A stretch of DNA of 56,631 nucleotides from positions 1-56,631 of the forward strand of contig CANQVS010000014.1 of assembly GCA_947627345.1 (NCBI GenBank), written 5' to 3'. Positions 1 through 8,101 of the stretch are shown here, piece after piece. Under the pieces are notes generated by a model. The model made no database searches, was not told the DNA's origin, and saw nothing but the letters and a program-made list of their open reading frames with translations. Numbering within the stretch: the stretch's first letter is position 1; each line of letters opens with the position of its first letter. The translations under genes were made by a program, and so were the position numbers. This stretch comes from an uncultured Clostridia bacterium (GTDB lineage Bacteria; Bacillota; Clostridia; Oscillospirales; Acutalibacteraceae).

Positions 1-131
1 TATAGATAACTCCTATCTCGCCTTTTGGGGCGTGTGGGAGAGGAAAAGTTTCATCAACGCTCCTCGCTAAAATCGTTCCACCGAAACGATTTCTTAACGC
101 TCGGCTTCGAATCCCGCCATATATAAAAAAT

Positions 132-160
132 AGACAGGCATATTTGCCTGTCTGTTTTTT
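132..160. terminator. Rho-independent terminator, repeat copy 1
   Basis: A 9-bp stem AGACAGGCA/TGCCTGTCT with loop TATT is followed by G and six T on the plus strand. An A-rich run precedes it, so it can also work on the minus strand. Confidence 0.65.
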
Positions 161-313
161 GGCTGAGCTGGCGTACTTCTCATCTATAGATAACTCCTAT
201 CTCGCCTTTTGGGGCGTGTGGGAGAGGAAAAGTTTCATCAACGCTCCTCGCTAAAATCGTTTCACCGAAACGATTTTTTAACGCTCGGCTTCGAATCCCG
301 CCATATATAAAAA

Positions 314-342
314 CAGACAAGCATTTAGCCTGTCTGTTTTTT
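314..342. terminator. Rho-independent terminator, repeat copy 2
   Basis: The stem CAGACAAGC/GCCTGTCTG has one mismatch. It is preceded by five A and followed by six T, so it looks bidirectional. On the minus strand it lies just downstream of tRNA-Gln and could end that transcript. Confidence 0.6.
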
Positions 343-359
343 GGCTGAGCTAACGCAAT

Positions 360-390
360 CTAAGTCGAACACTTGAGGTGTTCGACTTAG
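360..390. other. Perfect 13-bp hairpin downstream of tRNA-Gln
   Basis: CTAAGTCGAACAC and GTGTTCGACTTAG form a perfect 13-bp stem with a TTGAG loop nine bases from the tRNA-Gln 3' end. It has no T-run of its own, so it may be a processing or stability hairpin rather than a terminator. Confidence 0.6.
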
Positions 391-398
391 ACGTTCAT

Positions 399-473
399 TG
401 GCTGAGCTGGCGGGATTCGAACCCACGAGTGCAGGAGTCAAAGTCCTGTGCCTTACCGCTTGGCGACAGCTCA
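399..473 (-). tRNA. tRNA-Gln (anticodon UUG)
   Basis: The minus strand folds into a complete 75-nt cloverleaf with encoded CCA. The acceptor stem is TGAGCTG/CAGCTCA with discriminator G. The anticodon stem CAGGA/TCCTG closes the loop CTTTGAC, giving anticodon TTG for CAA. The T-arm GTGGG-TTCGAAT-CCCGC is canonical. It serves glutamine insertion. Partial copies of its 3' end occur in the adjacent tandem repeats. Confidence 0.96.
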
Positions 474-539
474 ATACTCAACTCGTAGATTATAACATAT
501 AAAACGATAAAGTGCAAGAATAATATTTTATTTTTTATC

Positions 540-568
540 TTTACAAAAAATTTTTATTGATGTATAAT
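540..568 (+). promoter_or_regulatory. Promoter of tRNA-Ala
   Basis: TTTACA and a perfect TATAAT are separated by 17 bases, with the -10 box ending about 11 bases before the first tRNA base. This is a typical housekeeping sigma factor arrangement. Confidence 0.75.
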
Positions 569-579
569 GTAATTGTTGT

Positions 580-655
580 GGGGGTATAGCTCAGTTGGAA
601 GAGCGCTTGGTTCGCATTCAAGAGGTCAGGGGTTCAAATCCCCTTATCTCCACCA
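580..655 (+). tRNA. tRNA-Ala (anticodon CGC)
   Basis: A 76-nt cloverleaf with encoded CCA. The acceptor stem GGGGGTA/TATCTCC contains the G3-U70 wobble pair that is the identity element of alanine tRNAs. The anticodon stem CTTGG/TCAAG closes TTCGCAT, giving anticodon CGC for GCG codons. The T-arm is AGGGG-TTCAAAT-CCCCT. The stretch from here to the next terminator (656-803) shows no gene. Confidence 0.95.
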
Positions 656-803
656 TAAAAAAACGCATTAGAAAGCCAATTATAGCAATCTGGTGCGGTT
701 TTCTTTTGCTCTCAAAACTACTTAAAACTCACTATATTCCCTCAAAAAGTTATAGTCAAAGTTATAGTCAAATAACATCGAATTATTTTATAATATAAAA
801 AAT

Positions 804-846
804 TAATCCCGACAAGGATTTTATAACCTTTGTCGGGATTTTTTTA
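804..846. terminator. Bidirectional terminator between tRNA-Ala and the amylase gene
   Basis: AATCCCGACAAGG pairs with CCTTTGTCGGGATT (one bulge), followed by a T-run on the plus strand and preceded by an A-rich run. On the minus strand it lies 26 bases past the stop of the dockerin amylase and is its likely terminator. Confidence 0.85.
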
Positions 847-871
847 GTTTTTTATTTTTAAAACGATAAAA

Positions 872-3235
872 TTAAGAATAAATTTGTCCCGCTCTTCCTG
901 CTCGTCCAGTAACCTTAACTATATACCATTGAATACAAGTTGCGTCCTTAATGCTTATATGATTGTCCGAATTAACATCGCACTGTTTTTCGGCATTAGA
1001 TGAAAGCGGTTTAATCCCTGCCAATGATTTTTGAATAGCCGAAACATCCGCAATGTTTATAATTCTATCGCCGTTAGCGTCGCCAAAGTATTCGTGGATT
1101 ACCGCCTGAGTTGTAGAGCTTGTTGCTGTCGTATCAGTAGGCTTTTCGGTTGTTGCAAAAGTAGGCGCTGTGGTTGCAGTAGTTGCAGATGTCGAGGTTG
1201 TTGGAGATGTTTCAGTAGTTGGAGATGTAGTCGGATTATTTTTTATATAATCATTCCAGTTTCCGTTTACATATATTTTCGACTCACCCTGTTTAATCGG
1301 ATGGCCTTCGCCTGTGTCGGTTTGTGATTTTCCGTTATCGCTAAATATTACGTGAGCGTCACTCCAACTGTCGTCAAGAGCATAGCCCCATATATTGTTA
1401 TCAAGCTTTTGCATAGCCACACCCGGCCAATCCGCATTCTTCTGGTCGCCGTTATTTCTGTATGCGTAAACGTAAACAGTGTCCCAGTTTGTTGAGGAAT
1501 TATCATAATATACAGTAGTATTTCCCGGAATTATCGGCTGTTTCATTTTAGTAAAGGTATAGCTTTCACTTACAGTTTTTCCGTTTGTTCCGACACCCGA
1601 AAGAACAAGATTAACGCTCTCTCCCTCACTCATATTTGCGCCTATTGTAATTGTATCCCCGTTTTTGTAGGATACGGCAGAGGAGGAACCGAGCTTATAG
1701 GTTGAGGAGGTTGTATTTGACGCCATAAGAGTAACAGTGGCTGTATCTGTAAAAGTACCTCCTTTATTCGCGCCGTTGTAGGAAATTGAAACCGAAGGTT
1801 CTTCAATAACAGGTTTCTGATTATATACAACAGCTACACCGGAAGAATCTACAGTACCCTTAATCTGACCGCCCGAAACGGTAAAAGTTCCGCCCGATAC
1901 GGCGTCTTTGTATGTACCCTCTTTCATTTTATGGGCTGTTAAGGATACCGAACCGCCGCCATTCAGCTTTGAAATTACAACGCCTGTTGTTCCACGCTCA
2001 TTATATGCCACGTCGCCAGAAGATGAGAGCTTTTCACTCTCTCCGTCAAAATAATTCTTAAACTTGTTAACCTCTGTTACTGCCTTTGACTTCCAAGTAA
2101 TATTTGAACTCGGGTCTCCCATATTAGAGGCAGGACGCGCGAAAAACAGCGCTGAAGAATCGGCTCTGGAGGCAACAATAGCCCACGTTTTTACAATCGA
2201 ATCATCAGAAATATTTTTGGTGTTTTTAGTTCCGGCAGAGCCCGAGTCGCCCATATATGTATCGTGTGACTCACACCAAAGTACGGACTTATTAGCGGTT
2301 CCGCCTAATTTGTATGAGGAATTCGCAAGATTGGAGGCGTTCTTGTTGTTTGCCGCAACTAAAAGAGCATCACCTGTCTTGTTATCGGTAATACTCATAT
2401 ACTGCGTATAGTTGCTTATGTTTGTGCTTGCGGTATTGAGAATTTCTCCGTAAAAATACACGTCGCTCTTTTTACTTTTTGCGCCGTTTAAAACTGTAGG
2501 CCAGAAATTACTTCCGCCGTTCTCGTTCGGTAATTCAATGTGCTTGGCGGCGTCAAAACGGAAACCGTCTACACCCTGGTCGATACAGTCAATGAGAAGC
2601 TGTTTGTACTTATTCTGAATGTCGGTATTACCCGTGTTGAGGTCAGGCTGTCCGATATGTCCGTGAGTCATAGAATAACGGTCGCCGTCGCTCGCATAGT
2701 ATCCCTCGGTATGATAGTACTCACTGCGTTTCAGCTCGCTGTCTACACCGTCGCAGAGGTTACCAAAACCGCCTCCTTCTGAGCCTTTGTTGGCAAGGTG
2801 GTTAGCTACAATATCGACAATTACTTTAATGCCGTATTTATCTGCCTCCGTACACAAGGCTTTTAAGTCGGATTTATTTCCGAGCCAGGAATTTCCGTCC
2901 GCAATTCTTATGCCTATAGGCTGATATAATTTCCACCACTGACCGTTCTGGTCCCTCCAATTAGAATTGTAATCCTTAGGCGGTTGTACTGGTGAGGTCT
3001 GTACTGCTGTATAGCCTGCGTCCTTAATAGCCTGAAGATTAGCCCTGATTGACCTGTACGACCAGTCAAAGCAATGCAAAATTGCAGAACCCTGGATTTT
3101 GCTTTGTGCCTCTGTACTGCCGGCGGATGAAGTTTCTTTATCGTTTTCGACAGCCTGAAAGCTTACGTTTCCTATCGCGAAACACGTCAAAAGCATACAT
3201 ACCGCAAGCAAGATACACGTTAATTTCTTTTTCAA
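872..3235 (-). CDS. Secreted GH13 alpha-amylase with CBM26 and type I dockerin
   Basis: An extracellular alpha-amylase that hydrolyses alpha-1,4 bonds in starch. Residues 1-30 are a signal peptide. The GH13 barrel (about 48-395) resembles Bacillus AmyE (subfamily 28): region I DIVANH at 141-146, region II GFRFDAAKH with nucleophile Asp228, acid/base Glu264 in YGEIL, and His324-Asp325. An Ig-like domain (about 481-565), a CBM26 starch-binding module (about 574-662, VYYDNSS...WPGVAM), a Thr-rich linker and a two-repeat dockerin (717-774) follow. A GTG nine bases upstream would overlap the AGGAG ribosome site, so TTG, eight bases after AGGAG, is the likely start. The dockerin implies assembly on a cohesin scaffold, as in the R. 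bromii amylosome. It is the last gene before the terminator. Confidence 0.95.
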   Translation of the reverse strand: MKKKLTCILLAVCMLLTCFAIGNVSFQAVENDKETSSAGSTEAQSKIQGSAILHCFDWSYRSIRANLQAIKDAGYTAVQTSPVQPPKDYNSNWRDQNGQWWKLYQPIGIRIADGNSWLGNKSDLKALCTEADKYGIKVIVDIVANHLANKGSEGGGFGNLCDGVDSELKRSEYYHTEGYYASDGDRYSMTHGHIGQPDLNTGNTDIQNKYKQLLIDCIDQGVDGFRFDAAKHIELPNENGGSNFWPTVLNGAKSKKSDVYFYGEILNTASTNISNYTQYMSITDNKTGDALLVAANNKNASNLANSSYKLGGTANKSVLWCESHDTYMGDSGSAGTKNTKNISDDSIVKTWAIVASRADSSALFFARPASNMGDPSSNITWKSKAVTEVNKFKNYFDGESEKLSSSGDVAYNERGTTGVVISKLNGGGSVSLTAHKMKEGTYKDAVSGGTFTVSGGQIKGTVDSSGVAVVYNQKPVIEEPSVSISYNGANKGGTFTDTATVTLMASNTTSSTYKLGSSSAVSYKNGDTITIGANMSEGESVNLVLSGVGTNGKTVSESYTFTKMKQPIIPGNTTVYYDNSSTNWDTVYVYAYRNNGDQKNADWPGVAMQKLDNNIWGYALDDSWSDAHVIFSDNGKSQTDTGEGHPIKQGESKIYVNGNWNDYIKNNPTTSPTTETSPTTSTSATTATTAPTFATTEKPTDTTATSSTTQAVIHEYFGDANGDRIINIADVSAIQKSLAGIKPLSSNAEKQCDVNSDNHISIKDATCIQWYIVKVTGRAGRAGQIYS

Positions 3236-3282
3236 AACTCTCACTCCTAAATATTTATTTTACGGAATATCAATTCCACAAA

Positions 3283-5241
3283 TTACTTTTTTGATTTTTT
3301 AACCTTTACATTAAGCTTTAGCTTTATCCCGTTTGTTTTAACGGTTATTTTTGCCTTACCTGCTTTTTTCGCATTTACTTTACCTTTTGAGCTGACGGAA
3401 GCAACCTTTTTATTTGATGAACTGTATTTCTGACTTCCGACCTTACCTGTAATTTTAATTTTAAAGGTTTTTCCCTTTTTAAGGGTAACAGAATTCTTAT
3501 TAAGCTTAGGATTTTTAACTGTTATTTTGAAAGAAACGTTAACTTTATTATTAGTGACGGTAATTGTAGCCGTACCCTTTTTAAGAGCGGTTACTTTACC
3601 CTTTGAGTCAACCTTTGCTGTCTTTTTGTTTGAGCTTTTAAATGATGTCGCGCCGTTTGGATTTGTTACTTTGACGCTGATTTTTGAGGAAGCTTTAACA
3701 TATAACGTCTTTGGATATTTAACTAACTTTACTGTTGTTTTTGGGGGAGCTATTGTTGTGGGTTCTGTAATATCAGAAGAATAATGCGTGCTGTCCGTGT
3801 TATTTAATACAACAATCTCCCCTGCTTTTACAGTACCTGTAAGCATTCCGTCCTTAACAATAAATGTTGAACCGTGAGCCAAGTCTGTATATTTACCTGT
3901 GATTAGGTCAGTCGCGTGATTTACCGTTAAATCGGAAGTATCGTTATTTACAATTACCGCGCCCTTAGTACCTCGGCTAATCATAACATACTTTTTATTA
4001 CCCAGATTTTTCATAGAAGAAGTTTCGCCGTTCATGGCATTATGGAAATGGTTAACAGCGCTTACCTCTGCATTAAAGTAGTTATCATCACCCGCAGGAC
4101 CGATTTTATTATTGCCCCAAATATTATTAACAGAACTTCCGTCGGGCCGGCTGAAGAACAGAGATGTAGAACCTCTTGAAGCAAGAATAGCCCAGCCTCT
4201 GCGAATTTGGTCGTTAGTCAGCCAGAATGAAGTGGAGGAATTTTCAGACCCGCCGTTTGCGTATGTATCGTGAGATTCAACCCATGTTACAAGCCTGTCC
4301 TCTGATACTCCCTCGCTTGAGTAGTTTGAAAGTGTATTTGCGGAGTTTGAATAACTTTTCAAATATGAGCGCAACACACCGCCGTAGGAAGAAGCGGTTA
4401 CGTGCATAATTTTAGCATAATCGGCATATCTTGTCGACGCTCTTTCGGCAGATGAACCGCCCTGAAGAACCTCTCCATATTGGAACGACGAACCGTTTTC
4501 AAGAACAGTAGGCCAGAAATTACCTGCAAATTCCGCATCATCGTCCGGCAGTTCAATATGTTTTGCGGTATCATAACGGAAACCGTCAGCACCGTCTGCT
4601 ATACACTGCTTTAAATAATTTAAAATTACACTCTGAAAGGCGGGATTCTGCGTATTTGTGTCAGGCATTCCGCTATACCATTGAGTTACGGATTTACGCG
4701 AAGTTTTATCCTGTACGCCGTTGTAATTGTGATAAAGTCCTCCCTCAATGTTTCTAAGCGAAGAAGAAACAGCGGAATTGCTTGATGTTGTATGATTCGC
4801 TACCACGTCAACGATAACCTTGACGCCGTAATTATGCGCCTCTTTACACATAGCTTTAAACTCGTCCTCTGTTCCGAGCTGGTAGTTGCCGATTGTGTAG
4901 GCTGTGGGCTGGTAATGATAATACCACTTTCCGTCCGCGTTGTCGCCGTTAATCGCAAGTCCTCCGCCGTCCCCTTGATAAACTTCATTAATTGGAGAAG
5001 TCTGAACAGCGGTATAGCCTGCTTTTGCGATATTTTCCATATTTTCTTTAATGCTGTTAAAACTCCAGCACCAACAATGAAGAATTAATCCGCCTTCAAC
5101 ATTATCCAAAAGTCCGTAGGGATTATCGGAAGTCTGAACATTTTCAGAAGCGGCGCTTGATGAAACCGCAAGTCCTGAAAACACTCCTGCAACCATTAAA
5201 AGCGCAAGAAATACGGATATTATTTTACTTCTTTTTTTCAT
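3283..5241 (-). CDS. Secreted GH13 alpha-amylase with two C-terminal bacterial Ig-like (Big_2) domains
   Basis: A second AmyE-like alpha-amylase. Counting from an upstream ATG at 5259, it has a signal peptide to about residue 37, a GH13 barrel with region I DVVANH (151-156), nucleophile Asp230 in GFRYDTAKH, Glu263 in YGEVL and His330-Asp331 in ESHDTYAN. After a short Thr/Pro linker come two Lys-rich Big_2 domains (about 509-582 and 583-656). It has no dockerin and no CBM26. The ATG at 5241 is preferred: AAAGGA lies nine bases before it and the resulting MKKRSK start matches the related GDPD protein encoded at 5767-7101. It lies 47 bases before the dockerin amylase and probably shares its transcript. 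The Big_2 pair may bind it to the cell surface; that is inference. Confidence 0.94.
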   Translation of the reverse strand: MKKRSKIISVFLALLMVAGVFSGLAVSSSAASENVQTSDNPYGLLDNVEGGLILHCWCWSFNSIKENMENIAKAGYTAVQTSPINEVYQGDGGGLAINGDNADGKWYYHYQPTAYTIGNYQLGTEDEFKAMCKEAHNYGVKVIVDVVANHTTSSNSAVSSSLRNIEGGLYHNYNGVQDKTSRKSVTQWYSGMPDTNTQNPAFQSVILNYLKQCIADGADGFRYDTAKHIELPDDDAEFAGNFWPTVLENGSSFQYGEVLQGGSSAERASTRYADYAKIMHVTASSYGGVLRSYLKSYSNSANTLSNYSSEGVSEDRLVTWVESHDTYANGGSENSSTSFWLTNDQIRRGWAILASRGSTSLFFSRPDGSSVNNIWGNNKIGPAGDDNYFNAEVSAVNHFHNAMNGETSSMKNLGNKKYVMISRGTKGAVIVNNDTSDLTVNHATDLITGKYTDLAHGSTFIVKDGMLTGTVKAGEIVVLNNTDSTHYSSDITEPTTIAPPKTTVKLVKYPKTLYVKASSKISVKVTNPNGATSFKSSNKKTAKVDSKGKVTALKKGTATITVTNNKVNVSFKITVKNPKLNKNSVTLKKGKTFKIKITGKVGSQKYSSSNKKVASVSSKGKVNAKKAGKAKITVKTNGIKLKLNVKVKKSKK

Positions 5242-5278
5242 TTTAAACATTCCTTTCATTTCAAAGCCTCTGTATAAA

Positions 5279-5692
5279 TTATCGGTTTTTGCTGTCGAGA
5301 TAATTTTGTAGAATTATTGTAGCTGCTACGGAGTCAACAACATTTTTTCTCTTCTTCCCGCGCGTATTGGTCGCATTAAGATACTTGTGCGCAGTTATAG
5401 TCGTTCCGCGCTCGTCCTGCATACGGACTAAGAGTCCCGTTTTCTCCTTTAATTTCGTGGCAAAATCACGGGCATCTTGCGCTGATTCTCCCTCGCTCCC
5501 GTCCATATTTTTCGGAAGTCCCACAACTATCATTTCGACTTCTCTCGCTAATGCAACATTAGCAACCTTATCTATAAGATGTTCAATATTTTTTTCGTGA
5601 ATCTGGGCAAGCGGTGACGCAAGCATTTCTGTCTTATCGCATATTGCAAGACCTGTGCGCGCCTTACCCAAATCTACTGATAATATTATCAT
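5279..5692 (-). CDS. ruvX: Putative pre-16S rRNA nuclease / Holliday junction resolvase-like RuvX (YqgF)
   Basis: A 137-residue cytosolic YqgF-family RNase H-fold protein of normal length. The motifs seen are VDLGKARTGLAI near the N-terminus, VVGLPKNMDGSEG in the middle, the DERGTT motif and a C-terminal VVDSVAATIILQNYL helix with the conserved Asp. Known members mature the 16S rRNA 5' end or have been proposed as Holliday junction resolvases. It is an odd guest between secreted amylase and GDPD genes, 37 bases or less before the amylase. No strong ribosome site precedes the ATG. Confidence 0.93.
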   Translation of the reverse strand: MIILSVDLGKARTGLAICDKTEMLASPLAQIHEKNIEHLIDKVANVALAREVEMIVVGLPKNMDGSEGESAQDARDFATKLKEKTGLLVRMQDERGTTITAHKYLNATNTRGKKRKNVVDSVAATIILQNYLDSKNR

Positions 5693-5766
5693 ATTATATT
5701 TTCCCTATTCTTTCCTTTATTCCCTTTTATTTTAACAGAACAATTTAAGATAATCAATATTTTATT

Positions 5767-7101
5767 TCAATATCTTAAATAATTATTAGACATTGCAAAT
5801 TCCGCTCCGTTTTTGGATAAAAATTCATATTCTTTTTTTGAGTTTGTACTGTAAAGCCCAAACTTCAGTTTTAGTTTTTGGCAATAATTTTTTAAGCTTT
5901 TTGCACTTTTATAAAGCTTAATTCTTTTCATATCGGCAAAAACAATAGTGCCTGCGCCGTTTCTTCTGCACCATTCAGCCATAGATTTAAGCTGGGATTT
6001 TGTTTTAGGCGACGCATATATCCCTGTTTTAAATCCCTTATTTATAAACGGTTTAACATAATTCATAACACCGAAAATCAAAGCCTTTTTCTCAAGATTA
6101 TATTTATGCAGAATTTTAAGGATTTTTTTCACGCCTTTTTCCGACATATGATATTTATCATCAAACTTTATATGAACATTAATATGTCCCTCATAATCAT
6201 TGACAAGCTTTGCGACCTCCTCCAAGGTAGGAATAATGAGTTTTTTAGATTTATATTTCTTTATATTTTTGCCTTTTATAATCGGGTATTTATATCTTGT
6301 TTTCTTGCTCAAACGCCATATGTACTGTTTTTTCCCTGTCATCCTTGTTGTTGTAGGGTCGTGATGAACAAGAATATCTCCGCTTTTTGTTTCCCATACA
6401 TCGCACTCTATACCGTTAAAGCCTTTCTCAAACGCGCCCTCAAATGCCTCAAGAGTTGATTCCGGGTATTCGCCTGAATATCCTCTGTGACCTATTAAAA
6501 GGATTTTATTTATAACCTTAACATTTAGCTTGAGGTTAGTTCCGTTTGTTCTGACGGTTATATACGCTTTACCCGTTTTCTTTGCTTTTACTTTACCGCT
6601 TGCGCTTACCTCGGCAATTTTTTTATTGGAGGATTTATATATCGGAGTACCGGACTTACCGATAACTGAAATTTTAAAGCTTCTTCCCTTCTCAAGAGTA
6701 ATTGACGTTTTGTTAAGCTTCGGTTCTTTTACGTTGACTTTAAGAAGTGCTTGGCTTTTATTATTTAATACTGTAATTTCTGTACTGCCTTTTTTAAGCG
6801 CTGTTATATTACCGCTTGAGTCAACCTCTGCAACTTCTCTGTGAGAGTTGAGATATGAAGTTTCGCCGACAGGGTTCGATATTTGTGCGTTAATTTTAGC
6901 GGTTTGATTAACATATAGAGTTATTGAAGACTTTTTAAGCTTAACCTTTGTTTCTTCAGGAACACTTTCCGTGGAATTTGTTATATCAGACGGCTCTGTT
7001 TCAGAAACCGCATTTGAAGATACCGCAAGCGCGGAAAATGCGCCCGAAAAAATTAAAAGTGCAAGCAGTAACGAAATTATTTTGTTTTTCCTTTTTTTCA
7101 T
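5767..7101 (-). CDS. Secreted glycerophosphodiester phosphodiesterase with two N-terminal Big_2 domains
   Basis: Residues 1-32 are a signal peptide; 52-125 and 126-198 are two Big_2 Ig-like domains; 201-444 is a GDPD (PI-PLC-like barrel) domain. Family residues are visible: His205-Arg206 in GHRGYSG, Glu232 and Asp234 in IECDVWE, and His246-His247-Asp248 in VHHDPTT. The third metal ligand, normally Glu in an E-(I/L)-K motif, reads His310-Ile-Lys312. Known GDPDs cleave glycerophosphodiesters to glycerol-3-phosphate and an alcohol; extracellular ones can act on lipid headgroups or teichoic acids. The signal peptide and Big_2 pair closely match those of the amylase at 3283-5241, which suggests module exchange. 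It is the third of three tandem GDPD genes in transcription order. Confidence 0.88.
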   Translation of the reverse strand: MKKRKNKIISLLLALLIFSGAFSALAVSSNAVSETEPSDITNSTESVPEETKVKLKKSSITLYVNQTAKINAQISNPVGETSYLNSHREVAEVDSSGNITALKKGSTEITVLNNKSQALLKVNVKEPKLNKTSITLEKGRSFKISVIGKSGTPIYKSSNKKIAEVSASGKVKAKKTGKAYITVRTNGTNLKLNVKVINKILLIGHRGYSGEYPESTLEAFEGAFEKGFNGIECDVWETKSGDILVHHDPTTTRMTGKKQYIWRLSKKTRYKYPIIKGKNIKKYKSKKLIIPTLEEVAKLVNDYEGHINVHIKFDDKYHMSEKGVKKILKILHKYNLEKKALIFGVMNYVKPFINKGFKTGIYASPKTKSQLKSMAEWCRRNGAGTIVFADMKRIKLYKSAKSLKNYCQKLKLKFGLYSTNSKKEYEFLSKNGAEFAMSNNYLRY

Positions 7102-7145
7102 AAAGTCATATCCTTTTATTTTACAGATAAATTAAGGCTAAATGT

Positions 7146-8090
7146 TTATTTTACAAAATTATCCGACATCGAAAAATCAGCGTCTATATCGCAAAGATAG
7201 TCGTACGCTTTTTTAGAATTTGTCCGATAAAGTCCGAACTCAAGCCCCATATTTTTTAAATACTTTTTAAGGGCATTTCCGTTTCCGTAAAGACTTAATT
7301 TTTCCATATTTGCAAAAATAACGGTGTCCGCGCCATTTTCCTTGCACCAGCGCGCCATTGATTTTAACTGTGATTTTGATTTTGGATTGGCATAAATTCC
7401 GGTTTTAAATCCCTTGCCTATAAAGGGTTTAACATATTCTTTCACTCCGAAAATTAAGGCCTTATCCTCTAAACTGTATTTACGCAAAATCTCTAAAATT
7501 CTATTTTGGCCTATTTCTCTCAAATAGTATTTTTCATCAAATTTTATATGAATAAAAATATACCCGTGATTTTCGGCTGTAATCTTCGCAACCTCCTCCA
7601 AGGTTGGAATAATCAGCTTTTTTTTAATATTATCTGAATTTTTTCCATTTATAATAGGGTACTGTGTTCTTGTTTTTTCAGTCAACCGCCATATATATTC
7701 ATTTTTCCCCGTCATTCTCTCTGTAGTGGGGTCGTGATGAACAAGAATGTCCCCGCTGTTAGTTTCCCACACATCGCATTCTATTCCGTCAAATCCGCCT
7801 TTAAACGCGCCCGAGAAAGCGTCAAGAGTTGATTCGGGATACTTTCCCGAATAGCCTCTGTGACCTATTAAGGGAATTTGATTTTCAGAATTTTTAGACT
7901 TCGGTTCAGTAGTTTCTTTAACGGTTGTATCTTCAATTGAACCAGAAGTTACAGAAATTTTTTTGACCGAAGTCTGGGAAGTCTTAGATGAATCTGAAAC
8001 CTCATTTTTAAACGGTGAACAAGATACGGTTAATATACATTGGAGTAGAATTAATGAAAGCAGTAAAAATTTAGATGTTTTATTTATCAT
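7146..8090 (-). CDS. Lipoprotein glycerophosphodiester phosphodiesterase
   Basis: A 314-residue lipoprotein: a hydrophobic leader ends in the lipobox TVSC with Cys24, followed by a Ser/Thr/Lys linker and a GDPD domain from about 73 to 314. The domain is by eye about two thirds identical to that of the next gene, so the two look like a recent tandem duplication. His77-Arg78, Glu104, Asp106 and His118-His119-Asp120 are present. The usual third metal-binding Glu is again His (His181-Ile-Lys183), and the usual PENT motif reads PEST. It is expected on the outer face of the membrane. It starts 11 bases after the preceding GDPD gene ends. Confidence 0.88.
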   Translation of the reverse strand: MINKTSKFLLLSLILLQCILTVSCSPFKNEVSDSSKTSQTSVKKISVTSGSIEDTTVKETTEPKSKNSENQIPLIGHRGYSGKYPESTLDAFSGAFKGGFDGIECDVWETNSGDILVHHDPTTERMTGKNEYIWRLTEKTRTQYPIINGKNSDNIKKKLIIPTLEEVAKITAENHGYIFIHIKFDEKYYLREIGQNRILEILRKYSLEDKALIFGVKEYVKPFIGKGFKTGIYANPKSKSQLKSMARWCKENGADTVIFANMEKLSLYGNGNALKKYLKNMGLEFGLYRTNSKKAYDYLCDIDADFSMSDNFVK

Positions 8091-8101
8091 ATACCATCAT
8101 C

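Larger units (their letters stand above)
1..342. repeat. Two tandem copies of a 184-bp repeat with tRNA-like fragments
   Basis: The sequence from 1 to about 160 recurs at 185 to about 342 with only a few substitutions. Each copy contains a hairpin around an AAATCGTT...AACGATTT inverted repeat, a 14-base stretch at its centre (TTCGAATCCCGCCA) identical to part of a tRNA T-arm and 3' end, and a terminator-like hairpin. Each is followed by the complement of the 3' end of the neighbouring tRNA-Gln (GGCTGAGCTGGCG at 161-173, a shorter GGCTGAGCT at 343-351). The pattern suggests duplication at a tRNA locus or scars of past integration; no protein-coding capacity is visible. Confidence 0.75.

Noticed and set aside
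70..120. A second, plus-strand tRNA gene in each tandem repeat
   Set aside because: Only a T-arm-like stretch is present; no acceptor stem or anticodon arm can be formed.
1..342. A CRISPR array
   Set aside because: There are only two long near-identical units with no spacer-repeat pattern and no cas genes.
595..798. A 67-residue ORF on the plus strand
   Set aside because: It begins inside tRNA-Ala and runs into an AT-rich spacer; there is no ribosome site.
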